NCBI GenBank assembly: GCA_913778765.1
Contig: CAJYXO010000100.1
Coordinates: forward strand, 62,001-126,000
DNA: 64,000 nt
Direction: 5' to 3'
Source of the DNA: an uncultured Massilia sp.
GTDB taxonomy: Bacteria; Pseudomonadota; Gammaproteobacteria; Burkholderiales; Burkholderiaceae_D
This document shows, one piece after another, positions 20,349 to 31,248 of the stretch. The translations under genes and the position numbers were made by a program. The notes under the pieces were generated by a model that was given only the letters and a program-made list of their open reading frames with translations, did not search any database and was not told where the DNA came from. Within the stretch, counting starts at the first letter, position 1, and every line of letters begins with the position of its first letter.

Positions 20349-20599
20349 TGGTAACGGCAGGAGATGATGACCAACTCCTCGTCGTGTACCTGGTAGACCA
20401 GGCGGTTGGTCTCGTCGATCCGGCGTGACCAGCAGCCGCTCAGGCTGTGTTTCAAGGCCTCGGGTTTGCCGATTCCTTCAAACGGACTTCTCTGCGCATC
20501 TTTGATCAAGTCATTGATGCGCTTGAGAGTTTTTCTGTCTTGCGTTTGCCAATAAATGTAGCTGTGCCAGGCTTCATCCGTGAACTTCAGGTGTCGCAT
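20342..20599 (-). CDS. yoeB: Toxin of the Txe/YoeB family
   Basis: MRHLKFTDEAWHSYIYWQTQDRKTLKRINDLIKDAQRSPFEGIGKPEALKHSLSGCWSRRIDETNRLVYQVHDEELVIISCRYHY matches the YoeB pattern including terminal CRYHY. Confidence 0.95.
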   Translation of the reverse strand: MRHLKFTDEAWHSYIYWQTQDRKTLKRINDLIKDAQRSPFEGIGKPEALKHSLSGCWSRRIDETNRLVYQVHDEELVIISCRYHY

Positions 20600-20873
20600 C
20601 TCGCGTTTCCTCGGCGTCCGGGATGTCGATCAACTCGCGCGGCTGGGCCTGACCAGAACGGGCCTGGGCCAGCGACTTCGCAAGGTGAGCCGCGTTCGCA
20701 GGCGAACTCAACAAGTGCACAGTCTCCATGAGGCTGCTGTAGTAATCAAAGGACATGACAACGGCATCCGGCGCATCGCGGCGCGAAATGACGGTGACGT
20801 CTGCATCTTCAACTACTTGGTCAATGACAGTCCGAAGACTATTCCGAGCATCGGAAAAGTTGACGATTCTCAT
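20574..20873 (-). CDS. yefM: Antitoxin YefM/Phd family
   Basis: MRIVNFSDARNSLRTVIDQVVEDADVTVISRRDAPDAVVMSFDYYSSLMETVHLL; overlaps the toxin ORF. Confidence 0.93.
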   Translation of the reverse strand: MRIVNFSDARNSLRTVIDQVVEDADVTVISRRDAPDAVVMSFDYYSSLMETVHLLSSPANAAHLAKSLAQARSGQAQPRELIDIPDAEETRDATPEVHG

Positions 20874-20900
20874 TGCGATGTTCCCCTTCTCACCAAGATA

Positions 20901-20924
20901 ACTTGTACAACAAATTGTACAAGT
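20901..20924. promoter_or_regulatory. Putative YefM(-YoeB) operator
   Basis: ACTTGTACAA-CAAA-TTGTACAAGT, perfect 10-bp inverted repeat with two TGTACA cores 12 bp centre to centre, 27 bp upstream of the yefM start. Confidence 0.85.
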
Positions 20925-21018
20925 GGGAGTATAGCGCAAACTGCGCAAAAAAGAATCCGGATTGATCACGGTTCGTCAACGTACCGAAACCTAGCCCTGC
21001 CCGGCCTACCATCGGGTC

Positions 21019-21658
21019 ATGGGCAACATCTTCATCGGCATCTCGGGCTGGCGCTACGCACCCTACGCCGCCCGGCTTCGTGTTCGCGGTGAAGGGCAAC
21101 CGCTGCATCACCCACATGCTCAAACTGCGCGGCATCGAGACGCCGCTGGCGAATGTGCTGGCCTCGGGCGTGTTCGTGCTGCGCGAAAAGCTCGGGCCGA
21201 TCCTGTGGCAGCTCCCGCCGCAGTTGCGCTTCGACCCCGGGAAAACCGAACGCTTGCTCTCCCTGCTGCCGCGGGACACCGGCGTCGCACTGGCGATGGC
21301 GCGTGGCACGACGAAAAGATGGCGGGCCGCGAACTGCTGGAAATCGACGCCGTGCGCCCGCTGCGGCATGCGGTGGAAGTGCGCGATGCGCAGGAAGTAC
21401 AACGTGGCGCTGGTGGTGGCCGATACGGCGGGCAAGTGGCCGGACTGGGAGGACGTGACCGCGGATTTCGTCTACATCCGCCTGCACGGCGAGCATGCGC
21501 TGTATGCCAGCGGCTACGAGGACGAGTCCCTGGCACGCTGGGCGGCGAAGATCCGCCGGTGGAGCGAGGGGAAGCAGCCGGCGTTTGATGGCCTTGCCGG
21601 ATCTGGAATGGCGGCCTGCGGCTTGAGCAGGACGGGCTACCGTTTGACGTGCACCTGA
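21019..21658 (+). pseudogene. Degraded DUF72 (YecE-like) gene
   Basis: DUF72-like segments scattered over two frames: IFIGISGWRYAPY (frame A), PPGFVFAVKGNRCITHMLKLRGIETPLANVLASGVFVLREKLGPILWQLPPQ (frame B), HDEKMAGRELLEIDAVRPLRHAVEVRDA (frame A), RKYNVALVVADTAGKWPDWEDVTADFVYIRLHG (frame B). Confidence 0.85.
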
Positions 21659-21900
21659 ATGATCTTGCGGCCCTGCTCGTCCTTCTCCGGCATCGGCGCC
21701 GGCGCACAGGTCCCGCAGGTATCGCAGCCGCTGCCGCAGCCGGCGTCCTTGTCGAGCCAGCGCGCCAGCAAGCCCTTGCCGCTGCCGTCGGAAAACTTGT
21801 AGACGATCCTGCGGCGCACCGACAGCGGCAGGTACTTGCCGGCGGCGTAGAACGCTGCCAGCAGCACGATCAGGCCCACCACCAGGTACTGGACGATCAT
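21637..21900 (-). CDS. Small FeoB-associated Cys-rich membrane protein
   Basis: One N-terminal TM helix and KDAGCGSGCDTCGTCAP cysteine cluster; directly downstream of feoB. Confidence 0.7.
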   Translation of the reverse strand: MIVQYLVVGLIVLLAAFYAAGKYLPLSVRRRIVYKFSDGSGKGLLARWLDKDAGCGSGCDTCGTCAPAPMPEKDEQGRKIIQVHVKR

Positions 21901-21901
21901 C

Positions 21902-23800
21902 TCAGCTCCCCAGGGCCCAGCGCGCCACGTGGTAAGTGATGAAGGAAGCCGCGTAGGCCAGCGCGAACATGTAGCCGGCCATGATGAAGGCCCAGCGGAT
22001 GCTGCCGGTCTCGCGCCGCACCACGGACAAGGTCGACAGGCACTGCGGCGCGAACACGTACCAGGCCAGCAGCGACAGCGCGGTCGCCATGCTCCAGGAC
22101 TGGGCGATCAGCGGCGCCAGCGAGCCGGCCACGTCGTCGCCCGAGGACGACAGCGCGTATACGGTGCCGAGCGCGCCGACCGCCACTTCGCGCGCCGCCA
22201 TGCCCGGCACCAGCGCGATGCAGATCTGCCAGCCGAAGCCGATCGGCTCGAAGATCACGGCCAGGGCGCGGCCCAGCATGCCGGCCACGCTGTAGTAGAT
22301 CGGCGGATGGGTCGCCCCTTCCGGCGCGCCCGGGAAGCTCGACAGGAACCAGACCAGCACCATCAGGGTCAGGATCACGGTGCCGACGCGGGTCAGGAAG
22401 ATCTTCGCGCGCTCCCACAGGCCGAGGAACAGGTTCTGCAGGTGCGGCCAGTGGTAGGCCGGCAGCTCGAGCATCAGCGGGTGCTGGCCCTTGGCGCGCG
22501 CGGTGCGCTTGAAGAACCAGGCCACGCCCATCGCGCTGACGATGCCGGCCGCGTACAGCAGGAACAGGACCAGGCCCTGCAGGTTGATGCCGCCGGCCAG
22601 CTTGCGGCTCGGGATGAAGGCGGCGATCACCAGCGCGTACACCGGCAGGCGCGCCGAACAGGTCATCAGCGGCGCGATCATGATCGTCACCAGGCGGTCG
22701 CGCGGGTTCTGGATGGTGCGCGCCGCCATCACGCCCGGGATCGCGCAGGCGAAGGACGACAGCAGCGGAATGAAGGCGCGCCCGGACAGGCCGACGCTGC
22801 CCATCATGCGGTCGAGCAGGAAGGCGGCGCGCGGCAGGTAGCCGCAGTCTTCCAGCACCAGGATGAAGAAGAACAGGATCAGGATCTGCGGCAGGAACAC
22901 CAGCACGCTGCCGACGCCGCCGAAGATGCCTTCGACGATCAGGCTTTTCAAAGGACCGTCGGCCATGCTGGCGCCGATCCAGGCGCCGGCGGATTCGACG
23001 CCGGTCTTGATCAGGTCCATCGGCGTCGCGGCCCAGCTGAACACGGCCTGGAAAATCAGGAACATCAGCACGGCCAGGATCGCCGGGCCGGCCACCGGGT
23101 GCAGCACGACCTGGTCGATCTGCTCGCTGAGGTTGCCGGTGTCCTTGTCGAAGCTGACGCAGGCCTCGATGATGCGGCGCACTTCGCGCTGGGTCTCCTC
23201 GACCGGCACGGCGTCGATCGCGCTGAGCGCGCGCGGTTTCACCGGGGTGTCGAAGGACAGGGTTTCGAGGACGTTCAGCAGCGCCTTCTCGCCGCCCGAC
23301 TGCACCGCCACGGTCTCGACCACCGGCATGCCCAGCTCGCGCGACAGCTTCGCGGTATCGATCTCGATGCCGCGCTTGTTGGCGACGTCGACCATGTTCA
23401 GGGCCAGCACCATCGGCAGGCCGAGGCGCTGGATCTCGAGCACCAGGCGCAGGTTGAGGCGCAGGTTGGTGGCGTTGACGACGCAGACCACGACGTCCGG
23501 CGCCTGTTCGCCGGCGCGCAGGCCGGCCACCACGTCGCGCGTGATGGCTTCATCGGGGGTGTGGGCCGACAGGCTGTAGGCGCCCGGCAGGTCGAGCACG
23601 CGCATGGCGCGGCCGCCCGGCAGCGTGAAGCTGCCTTCCTTGCGTTCGATGGTGACGCCGGCGTAGTTCGCGACCTTCTGGCGCGCGCCGGTGAGGCGGT
23701 TGAACAGCGCGGTCTTGCCGCAGTTCGGATTACCCAGCAGGGCGATCAGCGGCGCCTTTGTCGCAGTCGCCGCCTGGACCTGCTGTTCTACTGCTCCCAT
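21902..23800 (-). CDS. feoB: Ferrous iron transport GTPase/permease FeoB
   Basis: IALLGNPNCGKTALFNRLTGARQKVANYAGVTIERKEG, VLDLPGAYSLSAHTPDE, gate regions. Confidence 0.97.
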   Translation of the reverse strand: MGAVEQQVQAATATKAPLIALLGNPNCGKTALFNRLTGARQKVANYAGVTIERKEGSFTLPGGRAMRVLDLPGAYSLSAHTPDEAITRDVVAGLRAGEQAPDVVVCVVNATNLRLNLRLVLEIQRLGLPMVLALNMVDVANKRGIEIDTAKLSRELGMPVVETVAVQSGGEKALLNVLETLSFDTPVKPRALSAIDAVPVEETQREVRRIIEACVSFDKDTGNLSEQIDQVVLHPVAGPAILAVLMFLIFQAVFSWAATPMDLIKTGVESAGAWIGASMADGPLKSLIVEGIFGGVGSVLVFLPQILILFFFILVLEDCGYLPRAAFLLDRMMGSVGLSGRAFIPLLSSFACAIPGVMAARTIQNPRDRLVTIMIAPLMTCSARLPVYALVIAAFIPSRKLAGGINLQGLVLFLLYAAGIVSAMGVAWFFKRTARAKGQHPLMLELPAYHWPHLQNLFLGLWERAKIFLTRVGTVILTLMVLVWFLSSFPGAPEGATHPPIYYSVAGMLGRALAVIFEPIGFGWQICIALVPGMAAREVAVGALGTVYALSSSGDDVAGSLAPLIAQSWSMATALSLLAWYVFAPQCLSTLSVVRRETGSIRWAFIMAGYMFALAYAASFITYHVARWALGS

Positions 23801-23819
23801 GTGTGTTCCGTGTATTCCG

Positions 23820-24092
23820 TTATTCCGGCTGGATCGAGATCAGCGCCGCTTCGAAACGGCGCAGGGCGAAAGTGGATTGGCCGACCTTGACCGCGACCGG
23901 GCCGCCCGGCAGGCCACGCTTGAGCATGCGGATCCGTTCGCCGGGGACGAAGCCGAGTTCCATCAGGCGGCGCGACACGTCGGCGCCGGCGTCGTCGCCG
24001 CCATGGGCGTGGGTCGGCGCGAGGTGGATCACGGTGGCGCTCTGGCCGGCCTTCAGGGCGTCGAGCGTGGTCAGGGTGGGTGCAAGAGTCAT
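23820..24092 (-). CDS. feoA: Ferrous iron transport protein FeoA
   Basis: SH3-like small protein RLMELGFVPGERIRMLKRGLPGGPVAVKVGQSTFALRRFEAALI. Confidence 0.93.
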   Translation of the reverse strand: MTLAPTLTTLDALKAGQSATVIHLAPTHAHGGDDAGADVSRRLMELGFVPGERIRMLKRGLPGGPVAVKVGQSTFALRRFEAALISIQPE

Positions 24093-24156
24093 GTTGTCGC
24101 TTCCAGTCGGGTTTGGATGCAGCGCTGATGAGACATGTGAGCATCATAAACCTAAA

Positions 24157-24171
24157 TGCGAATTATTTCTA
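24157..24171. promoter_or_regulatory. Weak candidate Fur box upstream of feoA
   Basis: TGCGAAT-T-ATTTCTA, 9/14 to the 7-1-7 consensus TGATAAT-N-ATTATCA. Confidence 0.4.
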
Positions 24172-24263
24172 TTTGCGCTTTGTCTACTTCTGTTCACTCT
24201 GCTTCAAATTCGCGACAAAACGCTTGCATTCAGGGACCGAGTTCAGGAAAATACGAAATTGAA

Positions 24264-24278
24264 TGAGAATGATTCGCA
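24264..24278. promoter_or_regulatory. Candidate Fur box upstream of bfd
   Basis: TGAGAAT-G-ATTCGCA, 11/14 to the 7-1-7 Fur consensus, about 30 bp before the bfd ATG. Confidence 0.7.
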
Positions 24279-24309
24279 TTATACACCAATCAACATCGGA
24301 ACGAAGCAC

Positions 24310-24540
24310 ATGATCGTCTGCGTCTGCAACAACATCTCCGACCGCGAAATCCGCCAGGCCGTCGAAATGGGCTTGAGCTCGATGGCCGACCTGTACAAGG
24401 AACTGGGCGTCGGCACCTGCTGCGGCAAGTGCGTCAGCTATGCCCGCGAAGTGATGCACGAACACCTCGAAGCGACAGCCGGCGCGGCCACCACCGTGAC
24501 CGAGTTGCGCCGCACGCCGGCAGACAGCGTGGCGGCCTGA
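24310..24540 (+). CDS. bfd: Bacterioferritin-associated ferredoxin
   Basis: MIVCVCNNISDREIRQAVEMG...GVGTCCGKCVSYAREV, CxC...CxxC [2Fe-2S] pattern. Confidence 0.93.
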   Translation: MIVCVCNNISDREIRQAVEMGLSSMADLYKELGVGTCCGKCVSYAREVMHEHLEATAGAATTVTELRRTPADSVAA

Positions 24541-24736
24541 GCTTTCACCGCATCGTCCCGGCCGTCGCCGCGCCCGCGGCGCCAGCGACACCGGTCCGGA
24601 TTTTCGTGCGCAATGGCCCTCGCGCACCCCGGGTTTCCATCCGTCGATTGCTGCGCACATATCGATGCGCATAACAGCCGACGGACGGCGGGTCCTGCTA
24701 CCATGGAGCTTCCAAAGCAGCCTTTTTGTCCGTCTT

Positions 24737-25426
24737 ATGCCCGTCATCCCGTTTCGCTCTCCGAGGACGCCGCAGCAGCCCTTCACGGTGCCACCGCCGC
24801 CCACACCCTCGCGCCGCGCCATCGCCGTCAAGTGGCTGCGCAAGACGCATGGCTGGATCGGTTTGTGGGGCGCCGTGCTCGGCCTGCTGTTCGGCGGCAC
24901 CGGCATCCTCCTGAATCACCGCGCCGTGTTGAAGATTCCCGCCGCCCAGGTCGAGGAAAGCACGGTCCAGATCCCGCTGCCCAATCCGGCCCCGGCCGAT
25001 CCGCAGGCGCTCGCGGCCTGGCTGAAAAATTCGCTCAAGCTCGCCCCCGATCCGGCGCGCGTCAAGGCCGAACCGGCGCGTCCGGTGGCCTGGGGCGACC
25101 GCGCGGTGCTGCAGCCGGCGCGCTGGAGCGCCAGCTTCACTTCCCCCAGCGGCGCCGTGCAGGCCGAATACTGGGTCGGCAACAGCTACGTGACCCTCAA
25201 GCGCAACGAGAACAACGTCTTCGCGACCCTGACCAACCTGCACAAAGGGGTCGGCATGAGCGTGGGCTGGATCCTGCTGGTGGACACCCTGGCCGGCTCG
25301 ATCATCCTGCTGTCGCTGTCCGGCGTCGTGCTGTGGACGCTCACCAACCGCCGGCGCACGGTCGGCATCGCGATCGCCTCCGTTTCCCTGTTGCTGGCCG
25401 GCGGCGTGGCGCTGGCTTCGATCTGA
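24737..25426 (+). CDS. PepSY-associated TM helix domain protein
   Basis: [31 protein letters not shown]; ...[39 protein letters not shown] can extend to 24665. Confidence 0.8.
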   Translation: MPVIPFRSPRTPQQPFTVPPPPTPSRRAIAVKWLRKTHGWIGLWGAVLGLLFGGTGILLNHRAVLKIPAAQVEESTVQIPLPNPAPADPQALAAWLKNSLKLAPDPARVKAEPARPVAWGDRAVLQPARWSASFTSPSGAVQAEYWVGNSYVTLKRNENNVFATLTNLHKGVGMSVGWILLVDTLAGSIILLSLSGVVLWTLTNRRRTVGIAIASVSLLLAGGVALASI

Positions 25427-25445
25427 ACCAATAAAAAGGACATAC

Positions 25446-25928
25446 ATGAAGGGCGACCCCAACATCATCCGCGCGCTGAATGCGCAGCTGACCAACGAGC
25501 TCACCGCGATCAACCAGTACTTCCTGCACGCGCGCATGTACAAGCATTGGGGCTTCACCCGCCTCGGCAAGAAGGAGTACGACGAGTCGATCGGCGAGAT
25601 GAAGCATGCGGACCGCCTGATCGACCGCATCCTGATGCTGGATGGCCTGCCCAATCTGCAGGCGCTGCACAAGCTCCTGATCGGCGAGTCGGCGCAGGAG
25701 ATGCTGGAATGCGACCTCAAGCTGGAACGCGGCGCCCAGCAGTGCGTCAAGGACGGCATCGCCGCCTGCGAAGCGGCGCGCGACTACGTCTCGCGCGACC
25801 TGCTGCTGGACATCCTGGAAGACACCGAGGAACACATCGAATGGCTGGAGACCCAGCTCGACCTGATCGTCAAGGTGGGCCTGCAGAACTACTTACAAAG
25901 CCAGATGGGCGACGTCAGCGAGATGTGA
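25446..25928 (+). CDS. bfr: Bacterioferritin
   Basis: [37 protein letters not shown]...[16 protein letters not shown]. Confidence 0.96.
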   Translation: MKGDPNIIRALNAQLTNELTAINQYFLHARMYKHWGFTRLGKKEYDESIGEMKHADRLIDRILMLDGLPNLQALHKLLIGESAQEMLECDLKLERGAQQCVKDGIAACEAARDYVSRDLLLDILEDTEEHIEWLETQLDLIVKVGLQNYLQSQMGDVSEM

Positions 25929-26886
25929 ACGCGCCGGGCATCGCCGGTGTGGTTTCGCGCCAACGCGTGACCCACTTGTCGTAGAAATTCAGGTCGCGCG
26001 GCACCGCGCCGGCGACCGCGCAGATCGCGCCGGCGAATTCGTTGGCGCGCGCCAGCGTCAGCTCGAGCGGCCAGCCGCGCATCCGTCCCAGCAGGAAGAT
26101 CGCCGAGAAGGCATCGCCCGCGCCCACCGTGTCGATCACGAAGGGCGGCGCCGGATTGTCGCGGTTGGCGATCAGGCCGCCATCCTGCAGGAACACCACC
26201 GAACCGCGATGGCCCAGGGTCACGATCAGGGTCTCGAGGCCGAAGCGGTCCATCAGTGCGCGGCAAGCCGCGTGCACTTCTTCGGTCGACAGCGGCGCCT
26301 CGCTCGGGCCGATCTGGAAATACCACTGGAACAGCGCCTGCAATTCCTCTTCGTTGACCTTGACGATGTCGGCCGCTTCGAGCGAGCGCGTGACCGTGCC
26401 CTCTTCGTACTGGCCGTTGCGCAGGTTCAGATCGAGGTAGCGCTTGGCGGAGGTCGCCGCCAGCACCGCCTGCAGGGCCGCGCGCGACCCCGGTTCGCGC
26501 TGGGCCAGGGTGCCGAAGTAGACGATGCCGGCATCCACGTCCGCCACGCCGGCCGCGGCCGCGTCAGGGTCGATGAAGTCGTAGGCCTGGCGCGGCAGGA
26601 TGTGGAAGCTGTGTCCCTGGCCGTTGCGCTCGACCACCACGCGGCCGGTTTCTTCCATCGGGTCCGTCTGCAGGCCGCAGTCGCGCATCGCGAAGCGCTC
26701 GAACTCGGCGCGCACGGCGGCGCCGTTGCGGTCGCGGCCGATGCGGCTGATCATCAGGGCCGGCGCCATGAAGGCGGCCAGGTGGCGCGCCACGTTGAAG
26801 GGCGCACCGCCGACCACCTGCTCGGTCGGGAATTCGTCGACGAGGGCTTCGCCGAAGACGACCGCGGTCGGCGTGGCTGCGCTCAC
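25915..26886 (-). CDS. PfkB-family carbohydrate kinase (fructokinase-like)
   Basis: [30 protein letters not shown] and C-terminal [21 protein letters not shown]; likely GTG start at 26886. Confidence 0.88.
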   Translation of the reverse strand: MSAATPTAVVFGEALVDEFPTEQVVGGAPFNVARHLAAFMAPALMISRIGRDRNGAAVRAEFERFAMRDCGLQTDPMEETGRVVVERNGQGHSFHILPRQAYDFIDPDAAAAGVADVDAGIVYFGTLAQREPGSRAALQAVLAATSAKRYLDLNLRNGQYEEGTVTRSLEAADIVKVNEEELQALFQWYFQIGPSEAPLSTEEVHAACRALMDRFGLETLIVTLGHRGSVVFLQDGGLIANRDNPAPPFVIDTVGAGDAFSAIFLLGRMRGWPLELTLARANEFAGAICAVAGAVPRDLNFYDKWVTRWRETTPAMPGAFTSR

Positions 26887-26893
26887 TTGGCGC

Positions 26894-29054
<2,161 letters not shown>

Positions 29055-29078
29055 CCTTGAACCGCTTCCGGCCGCGCA

Positions 29079-29696
29079 TCAGCGCGGCCGGGCCAGGCGT
29101 TCGTGATAAATCTTCAGGACCGCTTCGACGCACTGCTCGATGCTGGCGCTGGCGGTGTCCAGCACCAGCTCCGGCGCGGACGGCGGTTCGTACGGCGACG
29201 AAATCCCGCTGAATTCCTTCACTTCACCGGCCCGCGCGCGCCGGTACAGGCCCTTGACGTCGCGCCGCTCGCAATCGTCCACGCTGGCATTGCAATAAAT
29301 CTCGAAGAAATGCCCATCCGGCACCAGCCGGCGTGCGCGCTCGCGATCCTGCGCGAAGGGCGAAATCAGCGCCGTCAGCACGATCGCGCCCGACTGCACG
29401 AACAGCGAGGCGACTTCGCCGGCCCGGCGAATGTTCTCGCGCCGGTCTTCGCTCGAAAAACCCAGGTCGCTGCACAGGCCATGGCGCAGGTTGTCGCCGT
29501 CCAGTACGAAGGTACGGCAGCCCAGTGCATGCAGGCGCTGTTCGACCAGGCTCGCCAGGGTCGACTTGCCCGCCCCGGACAAGCCGGTAAACCACAGTAC
29601 CGCCGGCGCGTGGCCATGCAGCCGCCGGCGCTCGCCGGGTCCGATGGCCTGGCGCTGCCAGAAGAGTGCATTGCCATTCGTCTCATGCGGGATCAT
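29079..29696 (-). CDS. cysC: Adenylylsulfate (APS) kinase
   Basis: VLWFTGLSGAGKSTLASLVEQRLHALGCRTFVLDGDNLRHGLCSDLGFSSEDRRENIRRAGEVA. Confidence 0.95.
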   Translation of the reverse strand: MIPHETNGNALFWQRQAIGPGERRRLHGHAPAVLWFTGLSGAGKSTLASLVEQRLHALGCRTFVLDGDNLRHGLCSDLGFSSEDRRENIRRAGEVASLFVQSGAIVLTALISPFAQDRERARRLVPDGHFFEIYCNASVDDCERRDVKGLYRRARAGEVKEFSGISSPYEPPSAPELVLDTASASIEQCVEAVLKIYHERLARPR

Positions 29697-30618
29697 CGCG
29701 CCTCCATGTGGCGATCCAGCGCCGCGTTGTCCAGCAGTTCGTCGCCGAAACGGGTTGTTGCGATCAGCCCACGGGCCTGGGCGAGATCGTAGCTGAAACT
29801 GGTGCGCAGCAGGTCGAACGCCCTGCTGTCGAAATCGGGCTTTGCTTCCTCGATCTCGATCTCGGCGCTGCTGAACGCGAAGGGGATGGCGGGCGTGTCC
29901 ACGTCTTTCTCGAACACGGCTTCGACAAAGCGCCGCCGGTTCCCGGCATCGGCGAGGCGTGCGACGGAGATCACGGAGACGTCCGCAGGCTGGTATTTCT
30001 CCAACAAGTTCCTGACCGGGTAATAGTACAGGCTGGCGGCGATGACCGAAAACAGCGGGAGAGTGCGCCGCGACAGGTAGAACGCGAGCTCGTAGGCGAT
30101 CCTAACCGCGAAGTCATGCGTCCGGACATGCTCCAGCTCAGCCTGGCCATAGCGCTCGATGAAGTGGTGCGAACGGCGCGGAAAATGTTTCTTGTTGATC
30201 TTGTGGACGAATTCGACCCAGGCAGCCTGGTCGCGGATCGCCGGCCGGCGCCGTCGCCGGATTGATACGTCAGGCAATAATCGTTGGCCTGCTCATTGTC
30301 GAAGCTGACCAGCTTCTTCATCTTGTACGAGCTCCAGGCCCGGTCGAACTGGTTTCTCAGGCACAGGACAATGCGCGTGTCGTATTCCGGCATGCGCGCG
30401 ATCGCCGCGGGGTTGCTGGCATAGCCGACACTGGCGTCGAGCAGCGGCAGGCCCGGGGTGCGCAGCCGCATCGGGTGCGGCGCGTCGTTCGCGTACAGGT
30501 TCGGTTCTTTTTCGCCGGGTAGCCTGTCCTCGGCCAGGCCATTCGCCACCATCCAGTCGGACAGCGCCGTCGTCCCGCATTTTTCCATCCCGGCGATGAA
30601 TACATTTTCAACAGTCAT
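29693..30618 (-). pseudogene. Sulfotransferase, split by a frameshift near 30235-30265
   Basis: N-terminal half MTVENVFIAGMEKCGTTALSDWMVANG...LCLRNQFDRAWSSYKMKK in ORF 29971..30633; C-terminal half RDQAAWVEFVHKINKKHFPRRSHHFIERYG... in ORF 29693..30277 in another frame; ATGA overlap with cysC. Confidence 0.75.
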
Positions 30619-30705
30619 TCTGGGTCCTTTCAACTGCCCAGTCTAACCGAGTTTCGCCGGAACGATTCCGAGAAAACCGCCGGTTTTACGGCCGTTCAGC
30701 ACGTT

Positions 30706-31248
30706 TCAGCGCTGCGGCAGCATGCGGCGCAGGGTGCCGTCATGGCGGACGAAGTGGTGATACAGGGCGGCCGCGGCGTGCAGGCCAACCAGCCACAACA
30801 AGACCCACATGGCGGTGCCGTGGATGTCGCCGGCGCTGTGCGCCCAGCCGGCGCCCGGCTGTGCCAGCGGCGGCAGCGGGATCCCGAACAGGCTGACCGG
30901 CAGCCGGTGCGCCGACGCCGAGGCCCAGCCGAGGAAAGGGCCAACCAGCAGGATCAGGTAGAACAGGCGGTGCGCCGTCTTCGCCAGCAGGCGCTCCCAG
31001 GCTGGCGCATCCTTCGCTTCCAGCGGCACCGGATACATCAGCCGGTGCACGAAACGCACCGCCATGACGGCCAGGATCAGCACCCCGAACGAGAAATGCA
31101 GGCTGATGACGGTGCTGGGCGGGGTATTCCGGCCGATGTGCGGCAGCAGGAAGGCCGTCGTGAACTGGATCGCCAGCAGCAGGACGATCAGCCAGTGCAG
31201 CCCCTTGGCGGCGCCCGAATAGGCGCGGGCGTCGGCGGCCGTCGTCAT
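30706..31248 (-). CDS. Cytochrome b561-family protein
   Basis: YSGAAKGLHWLIVLLLAIQFTTAFLLPHIG...SLHFSFGVLILAVMAVRFVHRL...HGTAMWVLLWLVGLHAAAALYHHFVRHDGTLRRMLP. Confidence 0.9.
   Translation of the reverse strand: MTTAADARAYSGAAKGLHWLIVLLLAIQFTTAFLLPHIGRNTPPSTVISLHFSFGVLILAVMAVRFVHRLMYPVPLEAKDAPAWERLLAKTAHRLFYLILLVGPFLGWASASAHRLPVSLFGIPLPPLAQPGAGWAHSAGDIHGTAMWVLLWLVGLHAAAALYHHFVRHDGTLRRMLPQR

Noticed and set aside
21929-23890. 653-aa plus-strand ORF opposite feoB
   Set aside because: Antisense artefact rich in Arg/Gln/His; feoB is unambiguous.
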